64,000 bases of DNA from Marinomonas algicola (GTDB lineage Bacteria > Pseudomonadota > Gammaproteobacteria > Pseudomonadales > Marinomonadaceae), in contig NZ_CP061941.1 of the NCBI RefSeq assembly GCF_014805825.1, positions 124,001-188,000 of the forward strand, written 5' to 3'. Shown one piece after another: positions 42,691-51,457 of this stretch (the stretch's first letter is position 1; every line of letters starts with the position of its first letter). Position numbers and translations under genes: made by a program. The notes below the pieces were generated by a model. That model worked only from the letters and a program-made list of their open reading frames with translations, did no database searches and was not told the DNA's origin.

Positions 42691-44274
42691 ATGCAAATTT
42701 TAGGACAAATGCTGATAGGTCAACGATCTGTTAAAGGCCATAAAAAAGCCATACGTGCGCTTAATCCTGCAACGAATGAATGTTTAGAGCCCAGTTTTTT
42801 AGGGGGAGATCAACAGCATGTCGACCAAGCGGCGGTTTTGGCATGGGAAGCGTTTGATGTTTATCGAGCGATTTCTGTTGAACAACGTGCGGCTTTTCTT
42901 GACGGCATAGCAGATGAAATTCTCGCGTTAGGGGATATTTTGGTTGAACGTGCCATGGCAGAAACCGGTTTACCAAAAGCTCGTATTGAAGGTGAGCGTG
43001 GTCGTACTGTGGGGCAACTTCGTCTGTTTGCATCTGTGGTAAAAATGGGTAAATTTGTTGATGCGAGAATTGACCCTGCTATGCCGGATCGGTCGCCATT
43101 ACCACGTTCAGATTTGCGGTTTCAGAAGGTCCCGTTAGGTCCTGTAGCGGTGTTTGGTGCGAGTAATTTTCCACTGGCTTTTTCTGTCGCGGGTGGGGAT
43201 ACGGCTTCTGCTTTGGCGGCGGGGTGTCCGGTGATTGTAAAAGCACATTCGGCTCATCCTGGTACGTCGGAATTAGTCGGAAGAGCCATTCAAAAGGCCG
43301 TCAAAAAATGCGCACTACCGGAAGGTGTTTTTTCGCTGTTATTTGGTGCGGGTGCCGATGTTGGTGGCTCGCTAGTGGCCCACCCTTGCATTAAAGCCGT
43401 TGGCTTTACTGGCTCCCGTGCGGGTGGCACAGCTTTGATGAACATGGCCGCTAATCGCTCGGAGCCAATCCCTGTTTATGCAGAAATGAGCAGTATTAAT
43501 CCCGTGTTTTTGATGCCGCATAAACTGGCTCAGCAAGCTAAGTCTGTTGCGTCTGGATTTGTTGCATCATTAGCAATGGGGGCCGGTCAGTTTTGTACCA
43601 ATCCTGGGCTGTTGGTGTTGTTAGATGGCGAAGGTGCAAGTGATTTTATGGATCAAGTGACGGCCGATACAGAAGCGCTTACTACACAAACCATGCTAAC
43701 TCCTGGAATTTACCAAGCCTATTGCGATGGCGTAAAGGCATTGGTAAGCAATGAGAAGGTGGCTTTATTAGCAAAAGCCAAAGAGTCGCATGGGCTAAAC
43801 CAATGTCAAGCGCATGTTTTTGTAACGAGTGCGGCGTCGTTCTTAAGTGATAAAAGCTTAGAAAGCGAGGTTTTTGGTTCAAACTCGTTAATCATTAAAT
43901 GTCAAAGCCTTGAAGAGTACAGTGAGGTTGCGGAGCATTTAGAAGGTCAATTAACGGCTACCATTCAAATGGGTGAAGACGATATCGACGCCGTTGCAAG
44001 GCTTTTGCCTATTCTGGAACGTAAGGCAGGTCGCCTTTTATGCAATGGCTATCCAACCGGTGTAGAAGTGTGTCATTCCATGGTACATGGTGGGCCGTTT
44101 CCTGCGACGTCAGACAGTCGTTCAACGTCAGTGGGCAGCGCCGCGATTGACCGCTTTGTCCGCCCTGTTTGTTATCAAGACTTTCCGACTTCGTTATTGC
44201 CTTTGAGCGTTCAAGACAAGAACCCTTTGGCCCTTCCTCAGTTAGTGGATGGTGTGCTGCATTCATTCGGTTAG
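42691..44274 (+). CDS. 2-oxoglutarate (alpha-ketoglutaric) semialdehyde dehydrogenase
   Basis: 527 residues, typical for NADP-type KGSADH. Aldehyde dehydrogenase fold with catalytic Cys302 (GAGQFCTNPG), Glu265 (YAEMSSINP) and the GFTGSRAGG nucleotide segment. Oxidises 2-oxoglutarate semialdehyde to 2-oxoglutarate, the last step of the oxidative uronate route. GGAGATAACA stands before ATG 42691; an in-frame extension upstream has no ribosome site and is rejected. A terminator follows. Confidence 0.92.
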   Translation: MQILGQMLIGQRSVKGHKKAIRALNPATNECLEPSFLGGDQQHVDQAAVLAWEAFDVYRAISVEQRAAFLDGIADEILALGDILVERAMAETGLPKARIEGERGRTVGQLRLFASVVKMGKFVDARIDPAMPDRSPLPRSDLRFQKVPLGPVAVFGASNFPLAFSVAGGDTASALAAGCPVIVKAHSAHPGTSELVGRAIQKAVKKCALPEGVFSLLFGAGADVGGSLVAHPCIKAVGFTGSRAGGTALMNMAANRSEPIPVYAEMSSINPVFLMPHKLAQQAKSVASGFVASLAMGAGQFCTNPGLLVLLDGEGASDFMDQVTADTEALTTQTMLTPGIYQAYCDGVKALVSNEKVALLAKAKESHGLNQCQAHVFVTSAASFLSDKSLESEVFGSNSLIIKCQSLEEYSEVAEHLEGQLTATIQMGEDDIDAVARLLPILERKAGRLLCNGYPTGVEVCHSMVHGGPFPATSDSRSTSVGSAAIDRFVRPVCYQDFPTSLLPLSVQDKNPLALPQLVDGVLHSFG

Positions 44275-44300
44275 GAAAAATAGCACTAGATTGAGGTAGA

Positions 44301-44328
44301 GGGGAGGTAGCAATATCTTCCCTTTTTT
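44301..44328 (+). terminator. Rho-independent terminator after the uronate operon
   Basis: GGGGAGGTA pairs with TATCTTCCC over 9 positions (two G-T pairs) around a short loop, followed by six T residues. It lies 27 bases after the dehydrogenase stop. Confidence 0.75.
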
Positions 44329-44558
44329 CGTCAGATGTAAATGTATAAACGCAAGCTAAATAATGGCACCAGTGAAGTCAGTCAACTGTTCTTAAACAGA
44401 TAGATGTTCAGGGTCTGTATAAAATGACAAGTGATCTTAAAGTGGCATCGAGCCTGTTTTGATTATCATCATCCTAGGTGGCATGCCTGATATAGCGCTT
44501 TCAAAGCCTGAAGACGTGCGTGCTTTTATCCAGTTAGGGTAGAGCGAGCAAACGGACC

Positions 44559-46208
44559 TTATCCCCAAACAACGCGATTTCGGCCTGCGGCTTTTGCTTG
44601 ATACATGGCTTGATCGGCTCTTTGAAAGCATTCTTTAAATGATTCATTAAATTCCATTGTAGCGATACCCGCGCTGCAGGTTAAGTGCTTAATGTATGGG
44701 AACTCTGTCTTCGATATGTGTTTGCGTAATGTTTCCATATAACTTAAAACCGTATCAGGCTCAGAGTTAGGTATTAATATAACAAATTCCTCACCGCCCC
44801 ATCGACCCACAATAGTTTGATTTTGCTTATCATTTGTTAGTTCTTTAGCCAAGTTTCGCAACACTTCATCACCAATTTCATGCCCGAACTGGTCATTAAT
44901 TTTTTTGAAATGATCGATATCTAAAACAACGAGAGAGGCTGGGGGGAGGTTGTTTTTCTTAGCGTTATCTATTTCCTCATCTACCAAAGCGCTGAATGCT
45001 CGGCGGTTATAAAGTTTGGTTAGGGGATCCTGGTAGGCCATTTTTGCAAGTAGGGTGTTCTGTTCTTTGAGTCTGTCGTTTTTCTCTGACACTTCTTGTG
45101 TGCGTTGCTCAACCATTTCCTCCAAAAAAGCCGTATGTGTCTGGATGGTTGTGATTGTATCGTAGAAGGCTTTGGATAATTGACCTATTTCGTCTTTCGA
45201 GTCAATGACTGTGACGTTATTGTGATCACTGTTAACGAAGGTTTTTACTTCTTTCGTTAGCTGACTCAATGGTAAGGTGATTTTATTGGATAGCTTTATG
45301 ATTAATAATAAAAACATGACCATTAATATCAGTGCAGTGATTAGCACGTTGTATAATATTTCATAGATGTTATGGAATATTTCAGACTCTTTGGTGGTGA
45401 CGAATAAAGTCCAATCTGGCAGGTTTTTTACCTTAGAGAAGGTCACTATTTTTGACTCATCGATACTGGCATCTTCGTAATGGCCATATCCATTATCCTG
45501 TACCTTGGTTTGTTTCACTATGTCCCCAAAACCTGGATAGTTTTCGCTGTTCTCTGTGGACAATTGCGCCGTCATAATAAAGTCCTTATTCGGATGGGAG
45601 ACAACGGTTCTATTGGAATCAGCGAGCCATGCATAACTGCCTTTCGTGAGTTTAATAGCAGATAGTTTTTCATTGAGGACGTTCAGAGGAACGGCCACGG
45701 CGATGGTGCCAGCCCAAGCTTTCTGATCATTCCAAATAGGGACGGCGACTATGATCACGGGTTCTTTTTCAAACTTACTTAATACAGGGACTGTAATATT
45801 GTGCTCTTTGCCTACCCACTGTTCACCTTGAATAAAGGAAGGATGGGTGACCTTGTTAGTATTGCCTTTTGAGTCGGTTAAGATGAGGTTTTGATCTATG
45901 TATATGGTATTGATAAAATCGCCATCTCCTACCTCCATTAATCTATTTAACTGTGCATTAATGCTTTGCTTATCTCCTTGTCTTATTAAAGGGTTGTCAC
46001 TAAGCATTTTTAACATAGCAATGTAGCGACTGAACTCTTGACTCAGTATTTCCGCATGCATCGTTGATATTTCAGCGGATTTTACTAACTCCAACTCCAG
46101 CACACGGTTACGTTCATTTAGAAAGGTCGTGAGCAGTAGGGTAGAAATAAAAGCGATTATCACTAAAGAGTATGTGGTAATGATCTTGGTTTTTATTGTT
46201 TTTAACAT
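44559..46208 (-). CDS. Membrane diguanylate cyclase with dCACHE-like sensor
   Basis: 549 residues: membrane helix at about 10-27, periplasmic sensor region of dCACHE type (about 35-275), second membrane helix (about 283-305), HAMP segment, short coiled coil and a C-terminal GGDEF domain with the active GGEEF form (VGRWGGEEFVIL). It synthesises cyclic di-GMP in response to a periplasmic signal, possibly a small organic acid or amino acid as for other CACHE proteins. No RxxD inhibitory site is seen. Monocistronic, at the edge of the island. Confidence 0.9.
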   Translation of the reverse strand: MLKTIKTKIITTYSLVIIAFISTLLLTTFLNERNRVLELELVKSAEISTMHAEILSQEFSRYIAMLKMLSDNPLIRQGDKQSINAQLNRLMEVGDGDFINTIYIDQNLILTDSKGNTNKVTHPSFIQGEQWVGKEHNITVPVLSKFEKEPVIIVAVPIWNDQKAWAGTIAVAVPLNVLNEKLSAIKLTKGSYAWLADSNRTVVSHPNKDFIMTAQLSTENSENYPGFGDIVKQTKVQDNGYGHYEDASIDESKIVTFSKVKNLPDWTLFVTTKESEIFHNIYEILYNVLITALILMVMFLLLIIKLSNKITLPLSQLTKEVKTFVNSDHNNVTVIDSKDEIGQLSKAFYDTITTIQTHTAFLEEMVEQRTQEVSEKNDRLKEQNTLLAKMAYQDPLTKLYNRRAFSALVDEEIDNAKKNNLPPASLVVLDIDHFKKINDQFGHEIGDEVLRNLAKELTNDKQNQTIVGRWGGEEFVILIPNSEPDTVLSYMETLRKHISKTEFPYIKHLTCSAGIATMEFNESFKECFQRADQAMYQAKAAGRNRVVWG

Positions 46209-46504
46209 GCCTCTCCTCAGTCAATAATAGTCATAAATACAGTAACCAGTGGCTTATATTATATTGCCTAGTCATTCATGATATCGGCATTCTTAATTAT
46301 AAATTAGAGTCCGGCTGAACCACCGTTTTACAGCAATTCGATGCCTTTATTTTTTAAGGTGTCGCTGCAGTATAAAGCGAATTGAGTCACTAAATTATTA
46401 TTTTTTGTAATTTCTCGGTTAAGTATTGGTCAGTCTAGTGATTAAGTTGATCTGATGGTCGCTATTATATTGCCTTACTTACTGGCATCAGTTGGTCAAG
46501 GCGA

Positions 46505-46549
46505 GTGATTGGGCTTGGTTTTAAAGATGCACTGGGTGGCTTGCTGACC
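46505..46549 (+). pseudogene. hipA gene scrap
   Basis: 15 codons translate to VIGLGFKDALGGLLT and match the intact hipA at 49657-49701 at 39 of 45 bases (four of the six differences are synonymous). Nothing else of that gene remains: the similarity stops just before the convergent ATPase gene. It is a deletion remnant of another HipA toxin and marks the left part of the decayed island. The preceding stretch 46209-46504 shows no gene; it contains a 13-base direct repeat (TATTATATTGCCT at 46257 and 46463). Confidence 0.75.
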
Positions 46550-46560
46550 CTCACGCGCCT

Positions 46561-47895
46561 TTACCATCTCTGAGGTAAATACTGCGTGAAATACAAAGGC
46601 ATCACGATATTGGTTTGCTTTAACGCCGATGAACCTTGTGTACCCGTTAACTTAAAGGTTTTACTGGGAGTACATTTTTCAACGTAGGATGCCAATGATT
46701 TTGCTTTTGTACGTTTACCACTTTTGACTTCAACAGGGACGATATCGCCTTCATCGGTCGCCAAAATAAATTCGATTTCGGCGCGGGCGTCATTCCATGA
46801 ATAACTTGGGTCAACGCCAACAGCGGTAAGCTCTTGTTGCACAAAGTTTTCAGCCACATAGCCCCTGTAGTTATAAACAGAAAGCTCATAGTTTTGTTGC
46901 TTAATCTCTTTATAACTGCTGCCCAGCATATGATTAAGCAGGCCCACATCAAACAGAAACAGTTTCACCCTATTTTCTTTTTTATAGGCCGCCAACGGAG
47001 ATTTCGGCAATCCTTCAACAGGGTAGTTTGGCAAAGCTAAGCGACAGCAGTTAAGCCAATGGATCGCGGTTTCAAAATCGCTATAACGAGATTTACGCTC
47101 ATGCACATGCCTAAATTTAAAGCGTTTAACCGACTCATCGCTGACAAGTGATAGCTGGGCTGGAATGCTATTAAACACCGATTCAATCAGTGTGGCATCG
47201 ACCTTGCCCGCGTACTTACCGAAATCTCGGCGATAACCTTCAACTAAATCGGCATGAATTTTTGTGACTTTTTCAACACGCTCTAGAATGCTTGAATCCT
47301 TATACTGATACCAAGCAGAAACGGCTTCCGGCATACCACCGGTAAAAAAATAGTCGGTTAGTTTATCCATCAATTTAGTATGCACCGCCGGTGTGCTTGC
47401 TTGACTATCAAATGCTTTGATCAGTGCTTGCTCGTTGGATGCGTCAATAAATTCTTGGAAGGTCAGTGGTCGTAAATTGTATTGTTCTACCTTGCCCACA
47501 GAGAAGGTGTTGAGCAAACCAATGTTAGAACCGCTGGCTGCGACAAAATAGGACGGGGCTTTTTCGGCAAAATACTTAAGCGAAGTAACGGCTCGTTCAC
47601 ATTCGCCAATTTCATCTAATATCAGCAAGTCGGTTTCTGGATTGAACGCTTGGTTGGTTAACAACTCAATGTTCATGACTAGCTCGTTAGGTGACAGTGA
47701 GCCATCGAACGCCTCTTTGTAAGCAGGGTTTTCAAGGAAGTCGATACGAAGGATGTTGGCAAAGGCGTTCCCAAATAACTCTTGTAGCAGATAGGTTTTA
47801 CCTGTTTGTCTTGCACCATCGATCAATAATGGCTTGCGCACCGGTTGATTTTTCCATGCTATTAGGGCGTTTAGTAAGTTGCGCTGCATTGTCAT
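46561..47895 (-). CDS. AAA ATPase with DUF4143 domain
   Basis: 444 residues. The N-terminal AAA_14 ATPase has Walker A GARQTGKT (about 23-30) and Walker B LLILDEIGE; the C-terminal DUF4143 region (about 200-400) carries a PD-(D/E)XK-like core: E-(I/F)-x-FI-x10-VPVEVKSGK, where Asp/Glu and VEVKSG are visible. Such proteins are common on islands and are suspected in stress or defence, without a fixed activity. It is divergent from a hipBA module across a region holding two related palindromic operators. Complete. Confidence 0.85.
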   Translation of the reverse strand: MTMQRNLLNALIAWKNQPVRKPLLIDGARQTGKTYLLQELFGNAFANILRIDFLENPAYKEAFDGSLSPNELVMNIELLTNQAFNPETDLLILDEIGECERAVTSLKYFAEKAPSYFVAASGSNIGLLNTFSVGKVEQYNLRPLTFQEFIDASNEQALIKAFDSQASTPAVHTKLMDKLTDYFFTGGMPEAVSAWYQYKDSSILERVEKVTKIHADLVEGYRRDFGKYAGKVDATLIESVFNSIPAQLSLVSDESVKRFKFRHVHERKSRYSDFETAIHWLNCCRLALPNYPVEGLPKSPLAAYKKENRVKLFLFDVGLLNHMLGSSYKEIKQQNYELSVYNYRGYVAENFVQQELTAVGVDPSYSWNDARAEIEFILATDEGDIVPVEVKSGKRTKAKSLASYVEKCTPSKTFKLTGTQGSSALKQTNIVMPLYFTQYLPQRW

Positions 47896-47940
47896 TTCCC
47901 GCCAATTAAGACTGTTAACTGCCTGTAGTATAACTCAATC

Positions 47941-47998
47941 TACATTTTTACGCGCATAAAAGTGCGTAATTTTACACTTTTATGCGCGTAAAAATGTA
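47941..47998. promoter_or_regulatory. 24-base inverted repeat built of two operator-like palindromes
   Basis: The 24 bases 47941-47964 are the exact reverse complement of 47975-47998, around a 10-base spacer. Each arm is itself a near palindrome centred on ACGCGCA/TGCGCGT with flanking TTTTA/TAAAA. A third copy of the unit lies at 52934-52957. Position between the ATPase gene and the hipB-like gene suggests a double operator of the encoded helix-turn-helix protein. Confidence 0.7.
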
Positions 47999-48126
47999 AT
48001 TTAATGGCCTTTGGCATTCAGGGATTCACATCATCGCCTTGGCCAACGCGCAAACTAAACCTAAAAGTAGGATATAAATCCAATTATATTGAGTAAAGTG
48101 GGAATATAGTCCCTTTGGTTGGTGAT

Positions 48127-48432
48127 ATGGCTAAGCGTGACTTACACAATGTACTGTTTCCGAAGCAGCGCAAAATCCTGACGCATTTTGGTGAAGACTT
48201 GCTGTTGGCGATGAAACGACGTGGTTTTACAAAAAAGCTACTGTGTGAACGTACTGGTTTTGATCATAAAACCGTGAATAAAGTCTTCGCCGGTGATCCG
48301 GGCGTTGCCATAGGCACTTACTTAAAAGTGATGGCCGTTCTTGGCATGGAAAGCAACTTTGCAGAAATGGCCGCTCATGATGAAGTGGGTATCAAGCTGC
48401 AAAACATAAAATTGCTGGAAGGTTCAAAATGA
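48127..48432 (+). CDS. HTH antitoxin-like protein (HipB role) of truncated module 1
   Basis: About 101 residues with an XRE-type HTH (MKRRGFTKKLLCERTGFDHKTVNKVFAGDP, residues about 26-55 as a landmark only) and a C-terminal KLQNIKLLEG tail. It is clearly related to the protein of the orphan gene at 53080-53394 (shared FPxQRKxL, GExLxLAMKRRG, GDPxVxxGxYxKVxAVLG). ATG 48127 is preferred to TTG 48115. It overlaps the next gene by 4 bases (ATGA), the usual antitoxin-first arrangement. Confidence 0.8.
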   Translation: MAKRDLHNVLFPKQRKILTHFGEDLLLAMKRRGFTKKLLCERTGFDHKTVNKVFAGDPGVAIGTYLKVMAVLGMESNFAEMAAHDEVGIKLQNIKLLEGSK

Positions 48433-49052
48433 GCCGTGAAATCGTCGAAGTCTATGCCGACTGGCAGCCAATTGAGGCGCCTTTACTAATAGGGCTGCTT
48501 ACTTACAGCGACTCAAGCCGAGGTGGCGTGTTTAGTTTTGCCTACGATAAAGCATTTTTAACCTCAGCCTATCGCTTGCAAATTGATCCAATCCTGACGC
48601 TTCACTCCGGTGAACTCTATAACGATGAAGCCGATAAAAACTTTCGCGCATTTCTTGATTCATCGCCTGATAGATGGGGGCGTATTTTAATGCAGCGGCG
48701 TGCAGCCATTGAAGCGCGCAAAGGCATTCGAGCAACAAGTCGATTAAACGAGCTAGATTACCTGCTGGGCGTACACGACTCTTACCGGATGGGTGGCATT
48801 CGATTTAAGCGAGTAGGCTCGGATGCTTTTTTGGACGACAACTCTGAGTTTGCTGCGCCGCCAATGGCTTCTTTGCGAGAGCTAGAGCACGCAGCAATGC
48901 AGATTGAAAAAGACGATAACATCGACAGTGACGAGTATTACCGCTGGTTGAAAATGCTGATTTCTCCAGGCTCATCATTAGGTGGTGCAAGGCCCAAGGC
49001 TTGTGTCACAGATGAACAAGGCCACTTGTGGATTGCTAAGTTTCCCATCTAA
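48429..49052 (+). pseudogene. Truncated HipA-family toxin, module 1
   Basis: 207 residues against about 400-440 for intact HipA. It contains the N-terminal subdomain and the start of the kinase fold up to SSLGGARPKA and WIAKF, then stops. The catalytic NxDxHxKN and DFG-like parts are absent, so it cannot phosphorylate anything. The coding similarity ends at about 49048; a shared 18-base motif follows 11 bases later. Translation is coupled to the antitoxin. Confidence 0.82.
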
Positions 49053-49062
49053 AACCCTGTTT

Positions 49063-49080
49063 CTGCCCACGGTAAGCGAG
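49063..49080 (+). repeat. 18-base motif at a truncation point, copy 1
   Basis: CTGCCCACGGTAAGCGAG, found again with one change at 61749-61766. This copy follows the stop of the truncated hipA; the other follows the broken end of the integrase. Confidence 0.5.
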
Positions 49081-49102
49081 CTCGCGCGTGACGGTTTATC
49101 TG

Positions 49103-49140
49103 CTATTACATATCAAAAATTGCTTTTTGATATGTAATAG
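49103..49140. promoter_or_regulatory. Perfect 17-base-arm palindrome upstream of hipBA module 2
   Basis: CTATTACATATCAAAAA (49103-49119) and its exact complement (49124-49140) flank a TTGC loop. A further half copy, TGATATGT, occurs at 49171-49178 next to a TATAAT-like -10 at 49186-49191. Probably the operator cluster of the HipB encoded at 49224; as RNA it would also make a very stable hairpin. Confidence 0.6.
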
Positions 49141-49223
49141 CTAATCATTCTTGTGTTTGTGGGATTACGGTGATATGTTTTTGTATATAATTCTTTTTAA
49201 TTGATGCATTAAGGCGTATCGAA

Positions 49224-49535
49224 ATGAGCTATGCAACAGAGCCGATACTACAAAGCCTTCGAGAAGCTCGGGTACGTAAGGGGTTTAGCCAAAGAGAGCT
49301 GAGCGCGCGTTCGGGTGTGCCGCAAAGCCATATTTCGAAAATCGAGTCTGGCGGTGTTGATTTAAGAATGTCTAGTTTGATAGCTCTGGCCCGTGTACTC
49401 GACCTAGAGTTATTTGTTGCGCCAAAAAAATCTGTACCTGCTATTAAGTCGATCATTCGAAGCAGCCAAGGCATCAGCGATGAAGGTGAGCAAATGTCGC
49501 CTGCATATCAGTTAGAAGAAGACGACGATGACTAA
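49224..49535 (+). CDS. HipB-type XRE antitoxin, module 2
   Basis: 103 residues: HTH (about 12-65; RVRKGFSQRELSARSGVPQSHISKIESG as landmark) and an acidic C-terminal tail (QLEEDDDD). It binds the promoter as a dimer and neutralises the toxin encoded immediately after, with which it overlaps by 8 bases. Candidate operators lie at 49103-49140 and 49171-49178. Confidence 0.85.
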   Translation: MSYATEPILQSLREARVRKGFSQRELSARSGVPQSHISKIESGGVDLRMSSLIALARVLDLELFVAPKKSVPAIKSIIRSSQGISDEGEQMSPAYQLEEDDDD

Positions 49536-50757
49536 TTATGTATCTACGCTCAACGTGTTGCTCTACGGGGAACCTATCGCAACGATCACCAACGTGGGCA
49601 ATGACAGAACGCTTTTTGCCTTTATGGATTCGTACATTAATGACGAATCGCGGCCTGTGTTGGGGCTTGGTTTTAAAGATGCGCTTGGTGGCCTGCTGAC
49701 TAGCTTCAAACCGACCCAAACTAAGTTAACCCCGTTTTTCTCTAACCTTTTGCCAGAAGAAACCATGCGCCATTACCTGGCAGAGCGTGCCGGTGTTAAT
49801 CCAGCGCGGGAGTTTTTTCTACTGTGGGTGCTGGGGCAGGATCTGGCTGGCGCGATCACGGTTGTGCCTGTGGATGGTGAAGCTTTACCACCTAATGTGC
49901 ATCAAGACATTGACGATGAAACGAAGACAGATGGGCCAATGCGTTTTTCATTGGCGGGTGTACAGTTGAAGTTTTCAGCCGTACAACAGGCAAACGGTGG
50001 CTTGACGATTCCAGTAACCGGTCAAGGTGGCTCTTGGATTGTGAAATTGCCATCGTCTCGATTTGACGCTGTGCCAGAAAATGAATACTCAATGATGGAA
50101 CTGGCTCGAATGTTGGGAATGGATGTACCAGAGACGCAGCTACTCCCTATTAATCAGATTGCTAATATCCCAGATGGTATTGGTAAATTTGGCCGCTCTT
50201 TTAAAAACGCTCAGGCGTTTGTGATTAAGCGCTTTGATCGTGCAGGTGATCAAGCCGTACATATTGAAGATTTTGCGCAAGTGTTTGGCGTCTATCCTCA
50301 AGATAAATACAAAAAAGCCAGTATGCGCAATATTGCTCAGGTTATCGGCATCGAAGGTCAAGACAAGGACATTGCAGAATTTACCCGTCGATTGGTGTTC
50401 AATACCCTAATTGGCAATGCCGATATGCATTTGAAGAATTGGTCTGTGATTTACAAAGACAAGCGCACCGCATCGATTGCGCCTGCCTATGACTTTGTCT
50501 CGACCATTCCTTATATCCCCGATGATAGTGCGTCGTTAAAGGTTAGTCGTAGCAAAAAATTCAGTGATTTCACGCTGGATGAGTTATCACACCTAGCCGC
50601 TAAAGCCATGCTGCCAGAAAAATTGGTGTTAGATACTGCCAAGCAAACCGTAGCAGGCTTTCATGAAATCTGGGCGAAAGAAAAAGCGCATTTACCGCTT
50701 GCCAAATCAATGATTGAAGCCATTGATACGCACTTACGAAATATACCGCTACGCTAA
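49528..50757 (+). CDS. HipA-family serine/threonine kinase toxin, module 2 (intact)
   Basis: 409 residues, complete. N-terminal subdomain with LGFKDALGGLLTSF and FFSNLLPEE, P-loop-like RFSLAGVQLKFSA with the autophosphorylated-Ser position, GGSWIVKLPS, catalytic NTLIGNADMHLKNWS and metal-binding APAYDFVS. HipA toxins phosphorylate targets such as aminoacyl-tRNA synthetases and cause dormancy; the target here is unknown. Paired with the XRE gene upstream (8-base overlap). A 46-base hairpin repeat begins at its stop codon. Confidence 0.9.
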   Translation: MTNYVSTLNVLLYGEPIATITNVGNDRTLFAFMDSYINDESRPVLGLGFKDALGGLLTSFKPTQTKLTPFFSNLLPEETMRHYLAERAGVNPAREFFLLWVLGQDLAGAITVVPVDGEALPPNVHQDIDDETKTDGPMRFSLAGVQLKFSAVQQANGGLTIPVTGQGGSWIVKLPSSRFDAVPENEYSMMELARMLGMDVPETQLLPINQIANIPDGIGKFGRSFKNAQAFVIKRFDRAGDQAVHIEDFAQVFGVYPQDKYKKASMRNIAQVIGIEGQDKDIAEFTRRLVFNTLIGNADMHLKNWSVIYKDKRTASIAPAYDFVSTIPYIPDDSASLKVSRSKKFSDFTLDELSHLAAKAMLPEKLVLDTAKQTVAGFHEIWAKEKAHLPLAKSMIEAIDTHLRNIPLR

Positions 50758-50802
50758 AATGAGAACCGACGCGTACAAAAATGCAGAGGCGTCGGTCATA
50801 TT
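50757..50802. repeat. 46-base hairpin repeat, copy 1
   Basis: Starts at the last base of the hipA stop codon. ACCGACGC (50765-50772) pairs perfectly with GCGTCGGT. A second copy at 61571-61616 is identical at 43 of 46 bases. The rest of the 50803-51091 stretch shows no gene. Confidence 0.7.
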
Positions 50803-51091
50803 GAGTTAAAAACTTTTGAACGGATAACTGTTCACCCAACAACCTATTCGATGTTTTGGATCTGCTCATTGAGTAATAGGGTAGAACCTAGCAAACTCAA
50901 TAGCTTATCGAAAAGAAACCGTTCAAAAATGCCTGTTTGCCCACCAAACTGCCCACCACTTGCCTATGGCTATTACTAAATCTTAGTGGTTAGCAATGGA
51001 AAAACAGTGCCGTTTTTATGCTGCTGTTAGGGTTTAAAAATAGCAGTTTTGAAGGGCTTTATCGAGTAATTTTTTCAACACCTTATTTAAT

Positions 51092-51154
51092 AATGGATAC
51101 AATAATATCCACTTTCTGTTTTATTTCGCTATAATGGGTATGACTGTATCCATT
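51092..51154. promoter_or_regulatory. Operator pair flanking the promoter of hipBA module 3
   Basis: AATGGATAC (51092-51100) recurs inverted as GTATCCATT (51146-51154) on the other side of a consensus -10 TATAAT (51130-51135). The left element also makes a 16-base dyad GGATA-N6-TATCC (51095-51110). GGATA/TATCC are the half sites of the E. coli HipB operator (TATCC-N8-GGATA), so autorepression by this module's HipB is likely. Confidence 0.65.
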
Positions 51155-51166
51155 TGGCCTTTGCGG

Positions 51167-51457
51167 ATGAAATTTACCTTACTTGATGATACCGATGTAA
51201 GCCAAGCCTATGCTGCTTATTTACGTGAGTTACGAAAGCAGGCAAAGCTGTCGCGAGCGGCGCTTGCTGAGCGCAGCTGTGTGCCTGCGGCCACCATTAA
51301 AAAGTTTGAGCTGACCGGGCAAATTTCATTTCGCCAATTGCTGTTGCTATGGCAGACCCTCGACTCGCTTGGGCGTTTGTACGAGCTCACGCAACCTAGC
51401 AAAGAACGCGCTGCTATACCCACGAGTATCGATGAGGTGCTAAAAGATGAGTTTTAA
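51167..51457 (+). CDS. HipB-type XRE antitoxin, module 3
   Basis: About 96 residues with an HTH (LRELRKQAKLSRAALAERS, VPAATIKKFELTG). ATG 51167 is chosen because a strong -10 at 51130 places the transcript start after or at the upstream Met codons. It overlaps the toxin gene by 11 bases. GGATA/TATCC operators flank the promoter. Confidence 0.82.
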   Translation: MKFTLLDDTDVSQAYAAYLRELRKQAKLSRAALAERSCVPAATIKKFELTGQISFRQLLLLWQTLDSLGRLYELTQPSKERAAIPTSIDEVLKDEF

